Assembly: GCA_039817415.1 (NCBI GenBank)
Contig: JBCBVV010000033.1
Location: forward strand, 16,138-80,137
Length of the DNA stretch: 64,000 bases
DNA from: JALEFZ01 sp039817415
GTDB lineage: Bacteria > Bacteroidota > Bacteroidia > J057
Direction of reading: 5' to 3'
A model generated the notes under the pieces. The model saw nothing but the letters and a program-made list of their open reading frames with translations, was not told the DNA's origin and ran no database searches. Made by a program: the position numbers and the translations under genes. Shown here in pieces: positions 34,098 through 42,632 of the stretch (positions are counted from its first letter, which is position 1; every line of letters starts with the position of its first letter).

Positions 34098-36155
34098 TTA
34101 AGAAGATTGATCTAGTTTTTTCACCATGGTAAGGATAGTAGCAATAGCAACAGTCTCACCTGTTTCATCATATACATCCACCAGAAACTTAACAATTCCT
34201 TTGGCGATATCATCCTCGCTTTTTTTCTCCTGATTGACTTTTTCCTTCACCGTAAACTTCACTCCAATGGTCATCCCAGGATAAACGGGCTTTACAAATC
34301 GGCATTCCTCCAATCCATAATTCAATAGAACGGGGCCCTTCTTTGCATCCACAAACAAACCTGCTGCCTTAGAAAGGACAAAGTACCCATGTGCTACCCT
34401 TCCTTCGAAAATGGTTCCATCAAGGGAGGTTTCGTCCATGTGCGCATAAAAATTATCGCCAGATACATTGGCGAAGTTGACAATGTCTGTTTCGGTTACA
34501 GTATGCTTAGCAGTGATAATTGTCTCCCCTACGCTTAGTTCCTCAAAATGCTTCTGGAAGGGATGAATTCTGGTATCCTTGAATTTCCCTCCCTGCTGAT
34601 AGACATTGGTAACTGCGGTAATCGTAGTTGGTGTTCCCTGAATGGCGCATCTTTGCATGTAGTGGCTTACCCCTCTTACACCTCCCATTTCTTCCCCTCC
34701 ACCTGCTCGGCCTGGTCCACCGTGTGTCAACATAGGCATAGGAGATCCATGCCCAGTACTTTCTTTGGCCGACTCTCTATTCAACACCAAAATCCTTCCG
34801 TGATGGGTTGCAGCTCCTAACACAAAGTCTCTTGCGTGATCATCATCGTTGGATGCAATGGTTGAAACGAGAGAGCCCTTGCCCATTTGAGCCAATTGAA
34901 TGGCTTCATCCATGGATTTATAGGGAAGAATCGTACTGATTGGCCCAAAAGCCTCCACAGTATGAGCCTTCTGCTTATTGAATGGATCATCATTTAGCAT
35001 AAGAATAGGGGTCATGAATGCCCCAGCATTCCAATTTCCTCCTATGGCTTCACCGGATCCATTTAGCTCACCATAAACAAGCTGGTTTTCTGTAAGGAGC
35101 TCTCCAACCTGCTTCTTAACCTCTTCCATTTGTGGACGGTTGATCAAAGCACCCATCCTTACGGTCTCCTCAAAGGGAGAACCAATTGTAATTCTTTCTA
35201 ACTGGCTTGTGAGTGCAGTTTGAACCTCCCCAACTAAGTTTTCAGGAACGATGATTCTACGAATAGCCGTACATTTCTGCCCACATTTAACCGTCATCTC
35301 CCTTCTGACTTCCTTGATAAAGAGATCAAACTCATCCGTTCCAGGAACTGCGTCTTCCCCCAAAACAGCGGCATTTAATGAATCCGCCTCCATGGTAAAT
35401 GGGATAGACTCTTGAATGATTCTTGGATGAATCTTGAGTTTTTTTCCAGTTGAGGCAGAACCAGTAAAGGTTACTACATCCTGCATCTCAAGTGGGTCGA
35501 GGATACCAATTCCCGTTCCACACACTAACTGCAAAGCTCCATTAGGAAGAATACCCGATTCAATAATGTCCTTTACCATGACCTGAGTCAGGAAAGAAGT
35601 TTGTTCAGCGGCCTTCACAACCGCAGGCATACCAGCCAACCAGTTAACGGCGCACTTTTCCAACATCCCCCAAATAGGAAAATTGAAGGCGTTGATATGG
35701 ACTGCAACTCCTCTCTTAGGCACCATAATATGATGCCCGATAAAAGTTCCCTCTTTCGAGAGACTAGCTGCTTCTCCGTCAACTACATAAGTCTCGTCCG
35801 GGAATTGTTTCCTTAAGCTTGCATAGGCGAAGAGGTTTCCTATTCCTCCATCTATATCAATCCAGCTATCGCCTTTGGTAGCTCCTGTCAAATAGGAAAT
35901 GGGGTAATAGCTCTTTCTCCTTTCGTAAAGAAAGAGGGCAAGGGCTTTGATCATGAGTCCCCGCTCCTGGAAAGTCATGTTTCGAAGTGAAGGATTCCCT
36001 TTGGTTCTCGCATAATGCAAGATTTCCCCATAATTAAGGCCTTCTCCATTTACGGTGTAAAGGACTTCTCCGGTTACGGCATGGTATTGCGGAATACCTT
36101 CTCCCTGGAAGTCGTGCCAGTCCCCAAGTATGTAGTTTGCGAGTTTTTGAGCCAT
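34098..36155 (-). CDS. paaZ: PaaZ: oxepin-CoA hydrolase / semialdehyde dehydrogenase
   Basis: A 685-residue fusion. The aldehyde dehydrogenase part (about 1-525) has FTGSASTGKK, the catalytic Cys region VKCGQKCTAIRR and SGTGHGS-like NAD contacts; the C-terminal MaoC-type hotdog (about 535-680) has NFANVSGDNFYAHMD, the hydratase motif, and VAHGYFVLSKAAG. PaaZ opens oxepin-CoA and oxidises the resulting aldehyde. Both active centres look intact. It follows paaI after 43 bases and precedes the crotonase. Confidence 0.95.
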   Translation of the reverse strand: MAQKLANYILGDWHDFQGEGIPQYHAVTGEVLYTVNGEGLNYGEILHYARTKGNPSLRNMTFQERGLMIKALALFLYERRKSYYPISYLTGATKGDSWIDIDGGIGNLFAYASLRKQFPDETYVVDGEAASLSKEGTFIGHHIMVPKRGVAVHINAFNFPIWGMLEKCAVNWLAGMPAVVKAAEQTSFLTQVMVKDIIESGILPNGALQLVCGTGIGILDPLEMQDVVTFTGSASTGKKLKIHPRIIQESIPFTMEADSLNAAVLGEDAVPGTDEFDLFIKEVRREMTVKCGQKCTAIRRIIVPENLVGEVQTALTSQLERITIGSPFEETVRMGALINRPQMEEVKKQVGELLTENQLVYGELNGSGEAIGGNWNAGAFMTPILMLNDDPFNKQKAHTVEAFGPISTILPYKSMDEAIQLAQMGKGSLVSTIASNDDDHARDFVLGAATHHGRILVLNRESAKESTGHGSPMPMLTHGGPGRAGGGEEMGGVRGVSHYMQRCAIQGTPTTITAVTNVYQQGGKFKDTRIHPFQKHFEELSVGETIITAKHTVTETDIVNFANVSGDNFYAHMDETSLDGTIFEGRVAHGYFVLSKAAGLFVDAKKGPVLLNYGLEECRFVKPVYPGMTIGVKFTVKEKVNQEKKSEDDIAKGIVKFLVDVYDETGETVAIATILTMVKKLDQSS

Positions 36156-36198
36156 TGTTGGTTTGATTTACAAATGGGCAAATTGATTTATGTAGCAA

Positions 36199-36630
36199 TC
36201 AAGCTGTGCTTTCTGGAATAACAGTTTTGGATGTTCGGTAAACGACCCCTCTGAACAAGGCAATTTCTTCATCCTGCTGGTTTCGAATGACGACATCGTA
36301 AGTGGCTGTCTTGTAGCCAAGAGTCAATTCGATGGCTTCTGCATAGATAGTATCACCCTCTTTGGCAGCCTTAGGATAAGTAATTGAATTGTTGAGGGCG
36401 ACACTCAATCTTCCATGTGAATTAGAGGCAAAAGCAAAGGCGCTATCAGCCAAGGAAAAGGAGACTCCTCCATGGAGGATTCCGAAGCCATTGAGCATTT
36501 CCCTTCGTACCGTCATTGCCAGCTTACAACTTCCTGCTTTCACCTCCAGCACTTCAATCCCCAGCCATTGACTAAAGTAGTCCTCTTTCATCATATGCTG
36601 GACATTGTCCATGGGAGATGGTGTTTCCAT
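36199..36630 (-). CDS. paaI: PaaI-type hotdog thioesterase
   Basis: A 143-residue hotdog protein with NGFGILHGGVSFSLADSAFAFASNS, the PaaI signature in which the HGG and Asp (of LADS) support hydrolysis. PaaI clears stalled aryl- and hydroxyphenylacetyl-CoA esters in the phenylacetate pathway. It is preceded by paaD after 21 bases and followed by paaZ. Start ATG at 36630 fits the family length. Confidence 0.93.
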   Translation of the reverse strand: METPSPMDNVQHMMKEDYFSQWLGIEVLEVKAGSCKLAMTVRREMLNGFGILHGGVSFSLADSAFAFASNSHGRLSVALNNSITYPKAAKEGDTIYAEAIELTLGYKTATYDVVIRNQQDEEIALFRGVVYRTSKTVIPESTA

Positions 36631-36651
36631 GCGCCTAGATAGGTTTTTCGG

Positions 36652-37146
36652 TTAATGGCATTTAAAATAGTCGAAGGGCTCCAAGCAGTCATTGCACTTA
36701 AAAAGGCTTTTGCAGGCTGTGGAACCAAATTGACTGATCATTTTTGTATTCTGGGAATGGCAATAAGGACAGGTAACTTCATCAAATTCCCCAAGCAATA
36801 CTCGTTTGTCTGTTGTAGAGCCAACCGGTGGGGCAATGCCATAGGATTGTAATTTCTTTTTTCCCTCTTCGCTAAGCCAATCCGTTGTCCATGCTGGGGA
36901 AAGCACCAGCTTGATTTTCACATTTTCATAGCCTTCCTGATTCAGCACTTTCCTGATGTTATTGCCGATTAGGTCCATGGCTGGACAACCTGTGTAAGTA
37001 GGGGTGATGGTAACAATAATTCCCTCTTCACTTTGTTCGATATTTCTAACCACCCCTAAGTCCAGTACTGTCAATACAGGTACTTCAGGATCTTTCACCC
37101 TGCCTACAATTTCCCAAAGTTTATGATTGGTTTCGACCATGCTCAT
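36652..37146 (-). CDS. paaD: PaaD, Fe-S assembly factor of the phenylacetyl-CoA epoxidase
   Basis: A 164-residue protein with a MIP18/DUF59 domain (DPEVPVLTVLDLGVVRNI, TYTGCPAMDLI) and a C-terminal zinc ribbon (CPYCHSQNT ... CKSLFKCNDCLEPF). PaaD is needed for the epoxidase but is not a subunit; it matures its iron centres. Between paaC (12 bases upstream) and paaI. Confidence 0.94.
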   Translation of the reverse strand: MSMVETNHKLWEIVGRVKDPEVPVLTVLDLGVVRNIEQSEEGIIVTITPTYTGCPAMDLIGNNIRKVLNQEGYENVKIKLVLSPAWTTDWLSEEGKKKLQSYGIAPPVGSTTDKRVLLGEFDEVTCPYCHSQNTKMISQFGSTACKSLFKCNDCLEPFDYFKCH

Positions 37147-37158
37147 CTTCAGATTCAG

Positions 37159-37920
37159 TTACCACTGCATATTTGGATAGGCTCTTTGCATATACTGCAA
37201 TTCAGCCAATAAATGACCCAAGTGTTCAGAATGTAAGCCTTCTTTCCCCCCGACCTGCATAGGCTCGAAGTCAGGTAGCTTCAAATTCGCTCTTGCGAAG
37301 GTATCCTCAACATGCTCCATAAAAGGAACTTTCATTTGTTCTACGTCTACGGCAATTCCTTCCTTCACCATTTCTCTTTCTAGGTCAGTCGCTTTGAAAA
37401 GATCTGCTGTGTATGTCCAGAATTCCTCCACCGCATCTTGCATTTTTTCTCGGCTTTCTTCGGTACCGTCTCCTAATCGCACGACCCAATCTGTGCTAAA
37501 TCGAAGATGGTAGGTAACCTCTTTTAAAGATTTTGCTGCGATTGCTGCGATTTGCTCGTCCTGGGATGCTTGTAGTTTCTCCAAAAATGGCTTGTGGAAG
37601 GAATCAAAGTAAAACTGCCGAGCAATGGTCTCAGCGAAGTTTCCATTGGGTCTTTCAACAAGGAGAACGTTTTTGTATTGTCTGTCTACTCTAAGAAAAG
37701 CCAATTCATCTTCCGATCTCCCTTTGCCTTCGATCTCAGCTGCGTATTGGAAGTAGTTTCGGGTCTGCCCGATCAAATCAAGCGAGATATTGGTAAGTGC
37801 CATATCTACCTCCAAAATGGGTCCGTGCCCACACCACTCAGAAAGTCTGTGCCCCAGAATCAGCGAGTTATCGCCCAAGTGAAGGAGGTAGTCAAATAAT
37901 GATTGATTCTTCATCGTCAA
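37159..37920 (-). CDS. paaC: PaaC, structural subunit of phenylacetyl-CoA epoxidase
   Basis: A 253-residue helical protein of the ferritin-like PaaC family with DNSLILGHRLSEWCGHGPILE and ALTNISLDLIGQ; iron ligands are degenerate in this subunit, which supports PaaA. Part of the PaaABCE ring 1,2-epoxidase. A second in-frame ATG lies two codons in. Follows paaB after 21 bases. Confidence 0.94.
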   Translation of the reverse strand: MTMKNQSLFDYLLHLGDNSLILGHRLSEWCGHGPILEVDMALTNISLDLIGQTRNYFQYAAEIEGKGRSEDELAFLRVDRQYKNVLLVERPNGNFAETIARQFYFDSFHKPFLEKLQASQDEQIAAIAAKSLKEVTYHLRFSTDWVVRLGDGTEESREKMQDAVEEFWTYTADLFKATDLEREMVKEGIAVDVEQMKVPFMEHVEDTFARANLKLPDFEPMQVGGKEGLHSEHLGHLLAELQYMQRAYPNMQW

Positions 37921-37941
37921 TGTTTGAGAATAAGCAGAGGA

Positions 37942-38232
37942 TTACATGTGTTTGATCTCGTCAGGCAAATCGTAGAAGGTGGGATGGCGATATACCTTGT
38001 CCTTGGCAGGCTCAAATAACTCCCCTGCTTCTTCTGGATTTGATGCGTAAATATTCTTGGATTCGACTACCCAGATGCTTACTCCTTCGCTACGGCGTGT
38101 ATACACATCACGGGCATTTTCAAGGGCCATTTCTTCGTCAGTCGCATGTAGAGAGCCTACATGACGATGATGGAGACCATTCTTACTTCGTATGAAAACC
38201 TCAAAAAGAGGCCAGTTTTGCTTATTGCTCAT
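37942..38232 (-). CDS. paaB: PaaB, phenylacetyl-CoA epoxidase subunit
   Basis: A 96-residue protein with the PaaB start WPLFEVFIRSKNGLHHRHVGSLHA and DVYTRRSEGVSIWVV. It bridges the oxygenase and the rest of the complex. It is the first gene after a 125-base gap that holds a 16-bp hairpin and a copy of the candidate operator, so paaB-and-onward may have its own regulation. Confidence 0.94.
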   Translation of the reverse strand: MSNKQNWPLFEVFIRSKNGLHHRHVGSLHATDEEMALENARDVYTRRSEGVSIWVVESKNIYASNPEEAGELFEPAKDKVYRHPTFYDLPDEIKHM

Positions 38233-38250
38233 AATGGTTTGTATAAAAAT

Positions 38251-38342
38251 GAGCCATGCGGGGAATATCCGGGTCTTCTATTGAGTGAGGAAAGCAGAAG
38301 TGAACGATTGTTGTACCCCAAAGTTAATTCCCCTCATGGCTC
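38251..38342. promoter_or_regulatory. Large stem-loop in the paaA-paaB gap
   Basis: GAGCCATG-C-GGGGAAT (38251-38266) pairs with ATTCCCC-T-CATGGCTC (38327-38342), 15 of 16 pairs with one C/T mismatch, closing a 60-base loop. It fills most of the only long gap in the operon. It could be a processing site or attenuator; nothing shows which. Confidence 0.65.
38303..38312. promoter_or_regulatory. Second copy of candidate paa operator
   Basis: AACGATTGTT, identical to the core of the palindrome before paaE (40451-40460), lies in the loop of the paaA-paaB hairpin, 71 bases before paaB. The flanks are less symmetric here (GTG-core-GTAC). Confidence 0.45.
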
Positions 38343-38357
38343 TGATATGTCTTAGAC

Positions 38358-39320
38358 TTAGGCTGTCTTGGCCTGATTTGCTCTTCTTTGTCTCTTTTTC
38401 TCTGCGTGAGCCATAGCAGCTTCACGTACCCAAGCTCCTTCATCATATGCTTTTTTTCTAGCTTTGATTCGGTCTCTACTAGCAGGGCCTCCGCCCTTTA
38501 CAACACGCCAGAATTCATCCCAATCAATAGCCCCAAAGTCATAATGGCCTCTTTCTTCATTCCAATTCAAATCCTGATCAGGTACGCTTAGACCTAGGTA
38601 ATCTGCTTGTGGAACCGTAACATCCACAAATTGCTGACGAAGTTCGTCATTGGACTTTCTTTTGATTTTCCAAGCCATAGACTGGGCTGAATGGGTAGAA
38701 TCCTTGTCTGCAGGTCCAAACATCATCAAAGAAGGCCACCACCATCTGTTGAGGGCATCTTGAGCCATCGCCTTTTGCTCATCTGTTCCTTGAGCCAGCG
38801 TGATCATGATCTCGTAACCTTGTCGTTGGTGAAAGGATTCCTCCTTACAAATCTTCACCATGGCACGGGCATAGGGCCCATAAGAAGCACGGGTAAGCAT
38901 TACCTGGTTCATGATAGCAGCTCCGTCCACTAACCAACCAATTGCGCCAATATCAGCCCATGTTAATGTTGGATAGTTAAAGATAGATGAGTACTTCGCC
39001 TTGCCGCTGTGCAAATCCTGAAAAAGCTGGTCTCTATCCGCGCCAAGTGTCTCAGCAGCAGAATACAAATACAATCCATGACCTGCTTCGTCCTGCACTT
39101 TCGCTAACAAAGCGACCTTTCTCCTTAAAGAGGGAGCACGTGTAATCCAGTTTCCTTCAGGAAGCATTCCGACAATTTCAGAATGGGCATGCTGAGAAAT
39201 CTGGCGAATCAAGGTCTTGCGATACTTTTCAGGCATCCAATCCTTGGGCTCGATCTTTACTTCCGCATCTATTTTTTGCTGAAAACGATCTTCAAAATTT
39301 AAGATTTGCTGCTCGCTCAT
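38358..39320 (-). CDS. paaA: PaaA, catalytic subunit of phenylacetyl-CoA epoxidase
   Basis: A 320-residue ferritin-like di-iron protein. The pattern QISQHAHSEIVGMLPEGNWI, KVQDEAGHGLYLYSAAE and CKEESFHQRQGYEIM carries the Glu/His ligands (EXXH pairs) of the PaaA oxygenase. It forms 1,2-epoxyphenylacetyl-CoA with PaaB, PaaC and PaaE. The frame extends 30 codons upstream, but ATG 39318-39320 begins the family's N-terminus. Cotranscribed after paaE (32-base gap). Confidence 0.95.
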   Translation of the reverse strand: MSEQQILNFEDRFQQKIDAEVKIEPKDWMPEKYRKTLIRQISQHAHSEIVGMLPEGNWITRAPSLRRKVALLAKVQDEAGHGLYLYSAAETLGADRDQLFQDLHSGKAKYSSIFNYPTLTWADIGAIGWLVDGAAIMNQVMLTRASYGPYARAMVKICKEESFHQRQGYEIMITLAQGTDEQKAMAQDALNRWWWPSLMMFGPADKDSTHSAQSMAWKIKRKSNDELRQQFVDVTVPQADYLGLSVPDQDLNWNEERGHYDFGAIDWDEFWRVVKGGGPASRDRIKARKKAYDEGAWVREAAMAHAEKKRQRRANQAKTA

Positions 39321-39352
39321 GCTATTTGATATATGTTGTCCTGTATGTAATG

Positions 39353-40429
39353 CTATAATGCTTCGTCGTAGTCTACAATTACTTTGGCTGTCTTTGGAAA
39401 AGCCTGACAAGTCAGAACAAACCCAGCCTCAACCTCCTCTGGCTCCAAGGCGTAGTTGACTTCCATCTCTACTTCACCTTCAATAATCTTAGCCTTGCAG
39501 GTACAACAGACACCTCCTTTACATGCGTAAGGAAGATCTGCTCCCCGAGATAAGGCAGCGTCAAGTATATTTTCTGTATCAAATGGAAGGTTAAATCCAA
39601 AGGAGTTTCCTCCATCTTTGATAAAGACTTCGCAGTCATCTTGCTTACTTTGATCGGTTGGGGTACGCTTAACACGCTTTTTCCCAGCTGCGGTGGTAAA
39701 CAATTCGAAATGAATCTTTTTATGATCCATTCCACGATCTTCAAGCTCTTTTTTAGCTGCAAAGATCATTTCCTCTGGACCACATAAAAACACATCGTCA
39801 ACCTCATGTAGGTCAACCAGTTTGTCAAATATGTGGCCACATTTTTCGCCATCAATTCTTCCCTGAAACAAGGGGATATCCGATTGTTCTCTTGAAAAGA
39901 AATGGAATACCCTTAGTCTATCGAGAAAGGTATTTTTCAGACCTTCAATCTGCTCTTTAAAAATCACAGAGCTGGCGTACTTATTACCATAGAATAAGGT
40001 AAAGCTGCTGTTGGTTTCCTCTAGCAAGATCGATTTCATGATGGACATGATAGGAGTGATCCCGCTACCAGCAGCAAATGCAATGTAGTTTTTCCGATTC
40101 TCTGGATGAAGGGGGGTAAAAAATTTCCCCATCGGAGGCATGGCTTCCAGTCTATCTCCCACCTCCAATTCTTTGTTAGCAAAGGTGGAGAATAGTCCTT
40201 CTGGCACCTGCTTGACGGCAACTCTTAGCTCTTGATCTAAAGGGCTGTTGCAAATAGAATAGGACCTTCTGACTTCTTCTCCATTGATATGGGTTCTCAA
40301 CGTCAAGTATTGACCCTGAGTAAATGAAAAGGTGTCTTTGAGTTCCTCAGGTACATCAAAGGCAACAGAAACACAGTCTGATGTTTCTTTTCTGATGTCC
40401 TTAACGATCAATGAATAGAAGGTAGCCAT
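39353..40429 (-). CDS. paaE: PaaE, reductase of phenylacetyl-CoA epoxidase
   Basis: A 358-residue fusion of an FNR-like FAD/NAD(P)H module (VRRSYSICNSP for FAD, AAGSGITPIMSIMKS for NAD(P)H, about 60-140) and a C-terminal plant-type 2Fe-2S ferredoxin (PYACKGGVCCTCKAKI and FVLTCQA for the four Cys). It passes electrons to the PaaA di-iron site. It is the first gene of the leftward paa operon; its upstream side holds the candidate operator. Confidence 0.95.
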   Translation of the reverse strand: MATFYSLIVKDIRKETSDCVSVAFDVPEELKDTFSFTQGQYLTLRTHINGEEVRRSYSICNSPLDQELRVAVKQVPEGLFSTFANKELEVGDRLEAMPPMGKFFTPLHPENRKNYIAFAAGSGITPIMSIMKSILLEETNSSFTLFYGNKYASSVIFKEQIEGLKNTFLDRLRVFHFFSREQSDIPLFQGRIDGEKCGHIFDKLVDLHEVDDVFLCGPEEMIFAAKKELEDRGMDHKKIHFELFTTAAGKKRVKRTPTDQSKQDDCEVFIKDGGNSFGFNLPFDTENILDAALSRGADLPYACKGGVCCTCKAKIIEGEVEMEVNYALEPEEVEAGFVLTCQAFPKTAKVIVDYDEAL

Positions 40430-40448
40430 AGAAATACAACGATACTAA

Positions 40449-40462
40449 CTAACGATTGTTAG
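40449..40462. promoter_or_regulatory. Candidate operator before paaE
   Basis: CTAACGATTGTTAG is a dyad with CTAAC and GTTAG arms around GATT, 20 bases before the paaE start and 65 bases before the divergent gene at 40527. The size suits a TetR-type dimer such as PaaR; the regulator gene is not in the window. Confidence 0.5.
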
Positions 40463-40526
40463 CCTAATTTGGAAAATATTTAAGAAAAATTCAAATAATC
40501 CCTGCCCGATACCTTAGTTTAGGGCA

Positions 40527-42554
40527 ATGTCTAGTTCCAGGAATCGACATATAGCCCTTTGGTTACTCGGCTTTGCCCTTTGCACACTTTACCATTTGAT
40601 CGGCTTTTCAGGGATGAGAGGCTTCGATGATATTGAGTATGCCTTTCATGCTAATGAGGTGTTAAAGGGAACCCTCAACCTGGAAGATCACCACTTCGCC
40701 TACAGATGGACGGTTATTTATCCAGCAGCTCTGTTTTATCACCTATTTGGAATAGGCGATTTTGCTTCTGGCCTTGGATCGGCTCTTGCAGCAGCTTTGA
40801 TGCTCCTCACGGTAATTAGGTTAACCAGAGGAATGTCCTTTTCTATTCAACTGCTAGCCGTTCTTCTGACAGTCTTGGTGCCCAACTATCTTTACTTTGC
40901 AGATAAGTTAATGCCTGATATTCAGGTGGCTTTAGGGGGTATACTGGCTATCGGATCCCATGCTGAAGGAAAGCAAAAAAAGAATCAAGCACCTATCTGG
41001 GGGACATTAATGGCTTGCGGAGCTTTTTGGGCACTTTTGTCAAAGGCCACTGTCATTCTTTTACTCCCAATCTTCTTATACCTTCTTATAAATGATATCA
41101 AACAAAGGGAGAATCGAACATTCTGGTCTTATGCATTTGGGAGTGGTATCATTATGCTATTGGCCTACCTTTTGGTCATTTATCTAGCTACAGGCAACCC
41201 ATTTACCAGGTATGAACGCATTGTAGCCAAGGGTTATCTCAATACCTGCAGCTATGATCAGCTTCCCATTAAATTTCTTCTTCAAAGAATATCTTACGAA
41301 TGGATACTAGCCGCAGCTCAAAGTGGTGGTTTAATGGCCTTCCTTCCTGTCTTTGTTTCGATTTTCATCAGAACAGAAACAAGCCCAACTGAAAAGGGAT
41401 TCCAGTATTGGAGAGCTGTAGGATGGGCAGGATTCCTTTCGGCTAACTTTATGACCATTTCCCCCACAGCCTACATTCCCATGTGTGTGGACGAAAGGCA
41501 TTTTATGTGGCTAATCCCCTTGTGGGGTATTGCTGGAGCCTCTTGTAGCTGGGAAATATGGAAACACCCCCGCTTGTCAAGCCTCGTATCTCTTCTATGT
41601 CTGATTCTATTATTGATCAATGGAGGAGTCGTCCAATGGGCATATGCTTTGATGGGGCTAGCCTTTTTACTTCCCTTCCTGAAGAAAATGAACGGCTACA
41701 AAATTGGGATTTCACTCTTCGTATTCGTGCCCGCCTTGTTGATCATTCCCATCCAAAATGCATTTTACTTCCGTTCACTTCACTACCAAGATCACAAAGC
41801 TGTCCTTTCAAGCTTTGAGCAAGAGCAAAAGGGTCCCACCTTGATCATCACTGATGCTGTACAAGAGAGAATAGGGAATTACTTAAATGGCATGGATTCA
41901 TCTTACCATATTCAATACCGTGAATTTGGAACAGCCGAAGCATCTTGGCTAGAACGAAATCCTCAGACCTATTACCTATCAAATGCCTATTCAAGATTTA
42001 TGAGTGGGATGGAATGGCAGGATTTGCCAGCTTATGCCAGAGAAATTCCTGAAAAATTATCCGCTATCGTGGATACCGGTCATCTAGAATTATTTCATTT
42101 ACCTGATATTAGTTGGGTCATGATGCCTGTGCCCTTTTGGCAAGATTCTATTGATAGAGGAACCCCTGCTCATGAGGGTGCTCATCTTGATTCAGCGATT
42201 GTAGCCCAGCCCAAAACATTCGTGGAAGCTTGGGAGATTCCCTTTTCAGAAATACCCTATGCAGAGGGACAACTTTGGATAAGAGCAGAACTCTATATTC
42301 GTAAGATGGATGATGGGCAAGGTAATTGGCAAATCCATGTAGATGACATAGCTGGCAACAATCATCAATGGAAATCAGCTGCACTCAAGCATAGAACCCC
42401 CGTTCCCCTCAAATGGGTTAAACTTCAAATTGATCATCTGGTAGATATACCTAAGGATAGTACTCAATTGTTAAAGATGAGATTTTGGAATGATGGACCT
42501 GCCCTTTTCGAAATTGCCTCTATCAAATGCAGGATGGCATGGGTAAAACCTTAA
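40527..42554 (+). CDS. GT39-type membrane glycosyltransferase with C-terminal extracytoplasmic domain
   Basis: A 675-residue protein with about 12 hydrophobic segments in the first 420 residues. Its first loop has GMRGFDDIEYAFHANEVL, with the acidic pair of GT-C transferases. The C-terminal 250 residues are soluble and beta-rich (LWIRAELYIRKMDDGQGNW) and should be outside the membrane. It starts in the region divergent from paaE and ends opposite a convergent gene, so it is probably transcribed alone. The sugar and acceptor are unknown. Another GT39-like gene is at 31478. Confidence 0.75.
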   Translation: MSSSRNRHIALWLLGFALCTLYHLIGFSGMRGFDDIEYAFHANEVLKGTLNLEDHHFAYRWTVIYPAALFYHLFGIGDFASGLGSALAAALMLLTVIRLTRGMSFSIQLLAVLLTVLVPNYLYFADKLMPDIQVALGGILAIGSHAEGKQKKNQAPIWGTLMACGAFWALLSKATVILLLPIFLYLLINDIKQRENRTFWSYAFGSGIIMLLAYLLVIYLATGNPFTRYERIVAKGYLNTCSYDQLPIKFLLQRISYEWILAAAQSGGLMAFLPVFVSIFIRTETSPTEKGFQYWRAVGWAGFLSANFMTISPTAYIPMCVDERHFMWLIPLWGIAGASCSWEIWKHPRLSSLVSLLCLILLLINGGVVQWAYALMGLAFLLPFLKKMNGYKIGISLFVFVPALLIIPIQNAFYFRSLHYQDHKAVLSSFEQEQKGPTLIITDAVQERIGNYLNGMDSSYHIQYREFGTAEASWLERNPQTYYLSNAYSRFMSGMEWQDLPAYAREIPEKLSAIVDTGHLELFHLPDISWVMMPVPFWQDSIDRGTPAHEGAHLDSAIVAQPKTFVEAWEIPFSEIPYAEGQLWIRAELYIRKMDDGQGNWQIHVDDIAGNNHQWKSAALKHRTPVPLKWVKLQIDHLVDIPKDSTQLLKMRFWNDGPALFEIASIKCRMAWVKP

Positions 42555-42579
42555 AAAGCAGCCTAATTGACTGCCTTTT
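42553..42579. terminator. Weak bidirectional terminator
   Basis: AAAAAGCAG (42553-42561) pairs with CTGC-C-TTTT (42571-42579) around a one-base bulge, between convergent genes, with a T-run on either strand. Confidence 0.5.
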
Positions 42580-42632
42580 AAGATCTATGTTATACAAACA
42601 TCTATTCCTTTGGATCGCAGCTTTTGTGAAGC

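Noticed and set aside
33307..40429. Recent horizontal transfer of the paa operon
   Set aside because: Codon use and GC look like the neighbours, gaps are tight and no mobile element flanks it.
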